Of a stretch of 64,000 nucleotides of DNA, positions 57,251-64,000 are shown one piece after another. The DNA is from Anaeramoeba flamelloides (lineage: Eukaryota; Metamonada; Anaeramoebidae). How positions within the stretch are numbered: the stretch's first letter is position 1; the number at the start of each line of letters is the position of its first letter. Location of the stretch: contig JANTQA010000047.1 of the NCBI GenBank assembly GCA_027625915.1, positions 15,128,001-15,192,000 on the forward strand, written 5' to 3'. A program made the translations under genes and the position numbers. The notes beneath the pieces are model-generated. The model made no database searches. It saw only the letters and a list, made by a program, of their open reading frames with translations, and was not told where the DNA came from.

Positions 57251-58136
57251 CAGTCAATTCCACTTTTAAGATGCAAGCTTTGAACGAAATTGAAGGAACA
57301 ATAAATCACAAATTAAATCACAAAAATCAAAAAATAGTAAAATTATATAAGTAAAAAATTTTTAAAAAATGTGGTTTAAGGGTTTAGTCATTTACCGTGA
57401 ATATACACTATACTCAAGGAGTCACTTGAAACCTAAAAATTGTATTGTGAAATAGCCCTTCTTTTGGTTGACAAAATTCAAATAAGTATAAAAAAAATTC
57501 TATTGGATCATCTTTGACAAAAAAATCAACGAAGAAAAATAAGTTTAAAAGAGTTCTCAATTTCAAAAAATAAAAAATTAAAAAAAAAAAATCATCTTTT
57601 CTCATTTTCTATTTTCAAATGAGTAAATTTCTTTAATTTGAAACAAATAGCTTTCTTGAATTTTGCAATCAATTTAATTCGATTTAGTCCGATTTGTGGT
57701 TATTTTCTAACCCTCTAAATTTGACCAAGTAAGGATTAGGTAATATTCAATCGATAAAAATAAATAATTGAAAAATGAAAAAATTGAAAAAAAAATCACC
57801 AAGATCTCAAAAGCGCCAAAGAGCGACACTTCAAAACTGAACATAGTTGTTTTCAAAATTTTATATTCTAAACTATTCTAATTGGGAATTGAGTGCCGCT
57901 CTTGGGCGCTTTTTTCTAAAAATGCCCTCTTTTTTGGTTTTTGATTTTTGCAGATCGACCGTACATCATTTTTTGGTTGGTTTTTTGATTGGCGTTAGAT
58001 ACTTAATAAAATTACTAGAAAGTTTTTTTCCATTTCAAAATAAAAAATTCACGGTAATGACTCGAACCTTAATTTGAGTTTTTTATTTTGCCTTAAATTT
58101 TGTTCAAAGTTTGTATCTTAAAATTGGAACTGACTG
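57251..58136. mobile_element. Mariner-like foldback MITE, family M, copy 3, split by an insertion
   Basis: TA at 57249-57250 and 58137-58138. Termini CAGTCAATTCCACTTTTAAG and the complement CAGTCAGTTCCAATTTTAAG. Without the 689-bp insertion and one TTAA copy it is about 193 bp, like copies 1 and 2. Confidence 0.85.
57380..58068 (+). mobile_element. TTAA-flanked element, family 1, copy c (689 bp), nested in a MITE
   Basis: TTAA at 57376-57379 and 58069-58072; the equivalent single TTAA lies in the uninterrupted MITE at about 56413. Ends are GGGTTTAGTCATTTACCGTG and the complement GGTTCGAGTCATTACCGTGA. The body is shared with 2458-3964 and, inverted, 51653-52428. Non-coding. Best-preserved copy of its family in the window. 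Confidence 0.9.
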
Positions 58137-58138
58137 TA

Positions 58139-60156
58139 TATATTTTTAAAATTGAATTTTAATTTTGTAAGATTTTTTTATTCTTTTTTTATCTCTTTCA
58201 AAATAAATTATTTAAATAATCAATATTTTTCTTTGACTTATTTTCTTTAACATAAAGTTTAACCCTAAAAATTGCAAAAATAAAACAAAATATGATCCTA
58301 TTTATGAGAAAATTTAATAAAAATTCTTCAAAAAGAATTAATTTTCTTCAATTAAATTGAAGAAATTATCTTGTTTTTATCAAATAAACTCCTCAAAATA
58401 AAATCCTAATTAGATGATCAGATCATTTTTTGTGATTTAGCAAAAATTTTTTATTCTTGTTTTCTTTTTACTTTTTTTTCTTTTTAACTTTTTAAAAAAG
58501 GGACTTGAAAAAAATAAAAAATCTTTGAATCTCCTAATTATCTTGTTAAACTTTAGATTATTTAATTTTTCTTAAAATGAATAAAATTACTCTTAAAAAA
58601 TCATATTTTTACCCAATTTAATTTTCCTGAAGAAATTAAGAAATTTTACATAAGAGATTTAAAATCATATGTATCTAAAATTCTATCTGATTTTTCTCTT
58701 TGAAATTTATGGTTTCTTCAGGTATTTCTTTTCTGAATTTCAAGTCTAATTGGAATTTTATTATTTCTCTTATTTTTGATGATGCTTAAAAACAATAAAT
58801 TCTTTTTTTTTTTTTTAGATATGTATCTATCATTGAAATGAAGTTAACCAAATCAGTATTAATTAAAGGAAACCAGCACATAATTCAAAGGGTCTTCTAC
58901 AACATCATTTTATAAAATTTTTGAGAAAACAAATAAGACACTGAGCTCTGTAAACTCTTTATTAATAAATTATTATCACCAATAAAAAAAAATTAACAAT
59001 ACAAGTAATTGAATCATAAATTTTAAATACTTTTCACTACGTTTTCTTTTCTTTTTTCATCTTTATGATTAAAATTTACGATTTTTTGCTTTTAATTGAT
59101 GATTTCTTATTCATATTATGTTTCTTTTCATTGCTTATATATGTATATTTTAAAATGAATCCAAAAATCAAAATGAAAAGAATATCTTGGAATAATAAAG
59201 AAAAGAAAAAAATCTATCCAAATTTTGTCTATTTAGGATTGTTAAAAAAAGTAGTAAAAAACTTTTGTTAAACAATTATTTTTTAATTTTTCAAGTTTTT
59301 TTTCAAAAATTGTAATTTTTTTAATTAAAACTGATACTTTTTCGAGATGTGAACGGGGCAGGGAGAATAACACTATTAGAATATTTTATCAGTTCAATTA
59401 AAATAAATCCCATAATATAAACAATTGGATTGTTTTATTTTTTTGATTTTGATAAAGTATTTAAGATTTATAATTGATATTACGACCTGAAATCACTTCA
59501 TTTCATTTACAAATACAATAGAAGGTTAATTCTACATTGAATATAAAATCAAGTTCCCCATTGCACATCTACAGGACAAGTTTCATTGTTGATGAAAAAA
59601 TCATATTTTTTGAAAAAAAACTTGAAAAATTAACAAATAATTTTTGCAAAAGTGTTTTATATTCTATTTGATTTTCCTAATCAATGATAAGTGAAAGAAA
59701 CAATAAACCATCAATCAAATCATTTCCTACTTCAATAAAAAGGATAGAAAAGGGTTTTGTAGTTACCTTAAAAAGATCATAAGTTCTGTTTGTAAAATAA
59801 AAAAATTCTCTTTTTTGCCCACCAAGTTTGAAAATATTTTCGAAAATTATGAAGAGTGAGTTGGAATCGTTGGTAAATTACAATTTTTCCATAAAGTGTT
59901 CACTATGTGTGTTACAAAGAAACAAATTTTCAATTCAATAAGCTTCCAAAAAGAAAGGAAAAGGTACAAAGAAAAAAGTGCACATTAATCATTTTTTAAA
60001 CTTTCTTCAAAATTTGAAAATTATCTCGACATTTTTCTGTTGTTTTTCAACAAATTTCTGCAATCGCTTAATTGTTTCAAACACCCACAAAGCCATTCAA
60101 AAAACAAACAACCATAAAGTTTTTTTTTTAAACATTCAAATTACAAAACTATAAAG
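58139..60156. other. AT-rich intergenic stretch
   Basis: A G-rich patch GAACGGGGCAGGGAG at 59350-59364 is out of character but unassigned. A 68-codon open frame at 59065-59271 looks like chance. No repeat match. Confidence 0.4.
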
Positions 60157-62007
60157 ATGGGATCTTATGAAAAGATCAAACAAAAATGTGAATTAGCATT
60201 AACTGAGACGATCTATTCTCATTACCATTGTGCGCTGAGAGAAAAGGGAGGAGTACTAAGGCAAGGTGTTATTTATATTACAAATAAACGAGCATTGTTC
60301 CATTCCAATATTTTTGGTATCCAAAAGACTGTTCATATCAAATACAGCGAAATGACAATGCTAAAAAAAAGAACTTTTTTTTTGTTACCAAACTCAATTC
60401 GGATCCAATCAAAAGACAATTCTGAAGGGTGGTTTTTTACATCTTTTTTATCACGTGACGACTGTATCCGAGAAATTTTGTTATTTCGGAGGATTCTAAA
60501 ATCTGATTTGGGTGATGAAGTTTCTCGTGCTGAAAAAAAAAAAGTAAACAAAATCAATCAAAAAAACGCATCCAAAGAAGAGACCGAAGAAGACACAGAA
60601 GGAGAAACCGAAGAAGAAGAAAGTGATGAAAATGATGGCGACAGTAGTTTTGTATTAAGAAAATCGATATCAGGGCAAGATCTAGGCAAATTAAATGAAC
60701 AATTAATGGAGATTGATCGAATATTAAAAAGCTCCAACCAAGAAAAAGATCTAGCTGAAGAAGACGAGATTCTCAAGAGACACAGAAACACTTTTGTCGG
60801 CACAAGACCCAAAATAATAAAATTACAAAATACCTTTTCAAATTTAATCGATCCAAAATTAGAAAGAAGAAACAGCCTAAATGATCGCCCAAATCATTAC
60901 AATAAAGAGAGTACAAATGTTAGTAAAGGCCAGCCAAAGGAAGGCAAAGCAACACTACAAAGAAACACTTCAAGCAATAATGGGTCAATTGTAAATAATA
61001 AACAAAATCAAAAAATTTCAACCTCTTCGCCATTAACACCAACCCCAGTCATTATTAATACGGGCTATTTAAAAATATATCGAAATTCACCAAAAAAATG
61101 GATCAATAAATTTTTTGAATTACAAATTTCTGATTTGAATGTTATTTTGGCATGCTACAATAATGAATATAAGGCTAAAAAACTTTTCCAGTTTTATTTA
61201 TCACCAGATCTTATTAAAGATTTACCACCACTCCGAAAGCATTCGCATCGTGGCGTTTCTGGTGTGTTATTTAAAATAATAACTTTCAAGCAAACTATTA
61301 AATTGCTATCGGATTCTAAAAAAAACGCAGTGAATTGGAAAAATTCAATCAAGCAATCGATCGATGATGTAATAAGGAAAAGAAAGCAGCTTGAGGCAAA
61401 ACAAAAAATTTTGCTCGAAAAAAAAATGAAATTACAAAAAGAAAAATTGAAAAGACAAGAACAACTCAAGCTACAGCAATTAGAAAGGGAGCGCCAGTTG
61501 CTAATTAACAAAGAAAAGGAAAAGGATTCTAAAAATGCTGGGAACGATAATAATTCGAATAATAAAAAAAAAACATCACAAGAACTTCGAAAGGATCTAA
61601 TTTTAAAATCAAGAATCATATTTGCCCTTTTAATAATAACGATATGCATTATAATCGTTAACCATTATATCAATAATTCACAAATGATCAATCTTGAACA
61701 TAAATTATACCAAGTAAAGCAAAGAGAAAAAATTATCAAAAGAAAACTCTATTTAATAAAAAAATTCCAAAATGATCCAACAATAATTACTTCTTCAAAT
61801 CTTTTATTACAAAAAAATAGTTTGAAGCAAAAAGCCGTATTTAATAAAAATAAAGAGTGGCTGCATCTTTTTCAAAATGTCAATAATTCATTTAATAATA
61901 TATCTTTGCTGTTGCAGACAAAGCAACAATCTTTAAATAAATCAAAACTTTTGCTTGAAGAAATAATTCAAAAAATGAATAACCGAACAGCAAGTATCAC
62001 AAATTAA
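60157..62007 (+). CDS. GRAM-PH domain protein with C-terminal membrane anchor
   Basis: 616 residues, single exon. Residues about 8-100 form a GRAM domain (YHCALREKGGVLRQGVIYIT, then FHSNIFGIQKTVHIKYSEM, LLPNSIRI, WFFTSFLSRDDC), the pattern seen in GRAMD1/Lam-type contact-site proteins. An acidic Glu/Asp segment (about 140-165) and a disordered linker follow. A PH domain occupies about 302-404 (GYLKIYRNSPKKWINKFFEL ... TIKLLSDSKKNAVNWKNSI). Next come a Lys/Gln/Glu-rich coiled coil (410-455), one transmembrane segment about 487-505 (IIFALLIITICIIIV), and a C-terminal coiled coil. It is probably an ER- or other organelle-anchored lipid-sensing tether. Unlike GRAMD1/Lam proteins it lacks a sterol-binding VASt domain, with a PH domain in that place. 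Domain calls are good; cell location is inference. Confidence 0.85.
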   Translation: MGSYEKIKQKCELALTETIYSHYHCALREKGGVLRQGVIYITNKRALFHSNIFGIQKTVHIKYSEMTMLKKRTFFLLPNSIRIQSKDNSEGWFFTSFLSRDDCIREILLFRRILKSDLGDEVSRAEKKKVNKINQKNASKEETEEDTEGETEEEESDENDGDSSFVLRKSISGQDLGKLNEQLMEIDRILKSSNQEKDLAEEDEILKRHRNTFVGTRPKIIKLQNTFSNLIDPKLERRNSLNDRPNHYNKESTNVSKGQPKEGKATLQRNTSSNNGSIVNNKQNQKISTSSPLTPTPVIINTGYLKIYRNSPKKWINKFFELQISDLNVILACYNNEYKAKKLFQFYLSPDLIKDLPPLRKHSHRGVSGVLFKIITFKQTIKLLSDSKKNAVNWKNSIKQSIDDVIRKRKQLEAKQKILLEKKMKLQKEKLKRQEQLKLQQLERERQLLINKEKEKDSKNAGNDNNSNNKKKTSQELRKDLILKSRIIFALLIITICIIIVNHYINNSQMINLEHKLYQVKQREKIIKRKLYLIKKFQNDPTIITSSNLLLQKNSLKQKAVFNKNKEWLHLFQNVNNSFNNISLLLQTKQQSLNKSKLLLEEIIQKMNNRTASITN

Positions 62008-62022
62008 TAATTAAATAATTTA

Positions 62023-62089
62023 TTATATATGTACGCACGTATGTATGTATTTATGCATGCATATACACACGCATGCATGTATATGTATA
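62023..62089. repeat. Alternating purine-pyrimidine tract (Z-DNA-prone)
   Basis: Starting just after the GRAM-PH stop codon: ATATGTACGCACGTATGTAT, then TGCATGCATATACACACGCA and TGCATGTATATGTATA. Almost strictly alternating and partly self-complementary (GCATGC twice), with more G/C than its surroundings. Confidence 0.8.
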
Positions 62090-62431
62090 AGTTATATATC
62101 CCGTGTTTGTTAATACAGCCCTTTGGAATTCTATCTGGTTTATTTTATCAACATATAAATAATATTTTTGTTTTTTAATACATCTGAAATTATATTAGAG
62201 AATTTTATGTAAAAACGATAATTTTCAATAATTATTTGTTATTAAACAATCTTCTTCCTCTAATTGCTGCTTTTAAATTTTGTTTTTTAATACTCAATAA
62301 GCAAAAAAATTACTTAAAATCATAAATTTTTTTGAATCAATAAATATAACAAAGCATTTTAAGTTTTTCTTTTACAAATTTTATAAACTAAAATTCAAAA
62401 TTTTCCACACAGCTAAAACGTTCCAAACAAT

Positions 62432-62863
62432 CACAATAATACAATTTCATTCAAATTGGAAATAATTTTGATTTTTCGTAAAATATGAAAATCGTTTTTT
62501 CATCTTTTAGTATTTATTTGTTTTCATTTCATTTTTTGAAATATGTAGCTTGTTTCTATAGATAAATAATTTTTTTCGAACAATTGATATTAGGTAGTGT
62601 TGAGTTGTTCCAGATAGAAGAACTCAAATAAAATTAGTTGTTTGGTAGTCTCTAACCTTTGATCGATCAATATTTCTAATAGAATTTAAACAAATTTAGC
62701 AATGTATTTTTTTGTTTTGCTCTCTCCAAAAATTTTAAACACACCCTTGATTTATTAGTATTGATATTTATTTATTTTTTGTTTTGTGGGTATTGTAATT
62801 TATGAAAAAGTGTCAACATTTATATTAGTGAATTTTTCTAATTTGATATTTCTTCTTGAATTG

Positions 62864-62896
<33 letters not shown>

Positions 62897-62943
62897 CACA
62901 AATTGAATTTTGGTGTGTTTAAAAAATTTGAATTGGGGTTTAT
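62432..62943 (+). mobile_element. Family B repeat copy 5
   Basis: Left end ACAATAATACAATTTCATTC, right end TTTGAATTGGGGTTTA; interior nearly identical in long runs with copy 3 at 40553-41046, and interrupted by an (AT)n tract at 62865-62893. Confidence 0.75.
62865..62893. repeat. (AT)n microsatellite
   Basis: Alternating AT of about 29 nt, inside family B copy 5 and absent from its relative at 40553-41046, so it grew after insertion. Confidence 0.9.
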
Positions 62944-63343
62944 TTATCATTAAAGATAAAAAAAAAAATAATAATAATCAAGAACAATTGGAAAAACCGT
63001 GTTTAATTTGTAATTTTTGGATTTTATATAAAGGTGTATGTTAGAAGAATTCGTTTACAGGTGTACAGAGCTTTATTTGAATGATAATAATGGTCTAGAC
63101 GCTTTTTAATTTTATATGTTGAAAGGGCATTTTCAGGGTAGGTTGTATAGTATTTTAGTGAATATGATTAATAGTACTTTTTAGGATAAGTATTTATAAT
63201 TTTTATTTTGGTCAAAGTGGCTGAAAAAAATTGTTTTAAATATTTATTCTTTTTTATTATTAACCCATGATGAAAAAATAAGAAATTAGTGGAATAATGC
63301 ACATCAAAAGAAAATAGTTGATATTTGTATGAAATTAAATCCA

Positions 63344-63347
<4 letters not shown>

Positions 63348-63383
<36 letters not shown>
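63348..63383. repeat. (AT)n microsatellite
   Basis: About 36 nt of uninterrupted alternating AT. Confidence 0.9.
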
Positions 63384-63385
<2 letters not shown>

Positions 63386-63920
63386 TTAAAAATAGAAAAA
63401 CCCAAATTCTTCGGGAAAAACAGAGAGAAAAACAACAATGTTCGTTTTGAATGTCTATTGGTATTTAATTAAAAGATGGGAAACAATTTTCACTCCATTT
63501 TCCATACTTTTCTTTTAGAAAAAAGTCTCCAAACAAAGTTTGTTGGTATTTGTAGTCTCTATTTGAAAAAGGAAATGAAAATGAAGTGAAAATTTTTCAC
63601 ATTTATTAAACAAATATCATGATCAAAGATCGAATAGAATTGTAATAGAAATCAATATGATTTCTCAAAAGTTATTTGCAGAGTTCGAATAAAATTTAAA
63701 TAATCAATTTTAACCATAGTGACTTTCGATCTTGATATAACAAAAAAAATTTTGCAAAAATATTACTTATCAAAAAAATATTAAAAAAAAAAGTAAAAAA
63801 ATAAAAAAAAAATTTAAATTTCAAATTTTTCAAAATACAATTATTTATTTAAATATACATTTAAACAATTGAAACATAAGTAATTAACCTATTACAAAGA
63901 TTTTAAATTATATGAAATGG

Positions 63921-63961
<41 letters not shown>
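63921..63961. repeat. (AT)n microsatellite
   Basis: About 41 nt of uninterrupted alternating AT, the longest in the window. Confidence 0.9.
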
Positions 63962-63964
<3 letters not shown>

Positions 63965-64000
63965 CTTTTCGGTTAACATTACCCAGTTTTATAGAAACAG

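Larger units (their letters stand above)
62944..64000. other. AT-rich end of window
   Basis: No gene seen. Contains two long (AT)n tracts at 63348-63383 and 63921-63961; otherwise nothing recognised. Confidence 0.5.

Noticed and set aside
1-64000. tRNA, rRNA or CRISPR features
   Set aside because: No cloverleaf with matching boxes, no rRNA signature and no regularly spaced direct repeats were found by eye. The hairpin arrays have variable, self-complementary units and are not CRISPR-like. A covariance-model scan would settle small RNAs.

Overview
This is eukaryotic nuclear DNA, extremely A+T-rich outside genes. It has GT..AG introns, standard stop codons (TAA, TGA and TAG all used), and proteins padded with Asn, Lys-Glu, Asp and Thr-Glu tracts. 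The conserved genes are eukaryotic (proteasome lid subunit Rpn6, DDB1, a GRAM/PH membrane protein, ankyrin-BTB). One gene is a bacterial-type M20 dipeptidase of the kind found in several anaerobic protists. I infer a free-living amoeboid protist, with an anaerobic metamonad such as Anaeramoeba as first guess and a dictyostelid-like amoeba as the alternative. The genus is not proven by anything seen here.

Layout. 1-1786: array of hairpin-forming repeats, a small MITE and a transposon fragment. 1787-8570 (+): three exons of an unrecognised helical-repeat protein whose 5' end is missing; its 4.0-kb intron is loaded with nested DNA transposons. 8571-13782: AT-rich desert with two dispersed repeats. 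13783-19272 (+): RPN6/PSMD11 in two exons split by a 4.1-kb intron full of mobile elements. 19273-23576: desert plus a nest of TTAA-flanked foldback elements. 23577-24812 (+): gamma-glutamyl hydrolase homologue that has lost its catalytic Cys and His and gained a C-terminal membrane segment. 24813-31045: hairpin array, then about 5.6 kb with almost nothing recognisable. 31046-32928 (+): aminoacyl-histidine dipeptidase, three exons. 32929-37230: repeats. 37231-39473 (+): ankyrin/BTB protein, two exons. 41226-45287 (-): DDB1, one exon. 47897-50722 (-): unrecognised 941-residue protein. 54250-55125 (+): Lys/Glu-rich protein. 60157-62007 (+): GRAM-PH-transmembrane protein.

The genes do not form a pathway or operon. 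Two links exist: Rpn6 and DDB1 both belong to the ubiquitin-proteasome system, and the GRAM-PH protein and the GGH-like protein are both predicted membrane proteins of the secretory or ER system. Such adjacency in a eukaryote is probably chance.

The most distinctive content is the mobile-element landscape. At least three families of non-coding elements are flanked by TTAA with ends starting GG (piggyBac-like target choice). At least two families look Tc1/mariner-like (CAGT ends at TA). Another family has about 85-bp inverted repeats and a 7-bp duplication. There are five copies of a ~510-bp repeat, and several insertions of one element into another whose relative order can be read from filled and empty copies. 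Two hairpin arrays (1-530 and 24965-25395) share conserved linkers and fit no class I know. All repeat relations were found by eye, so their borders are approximate.
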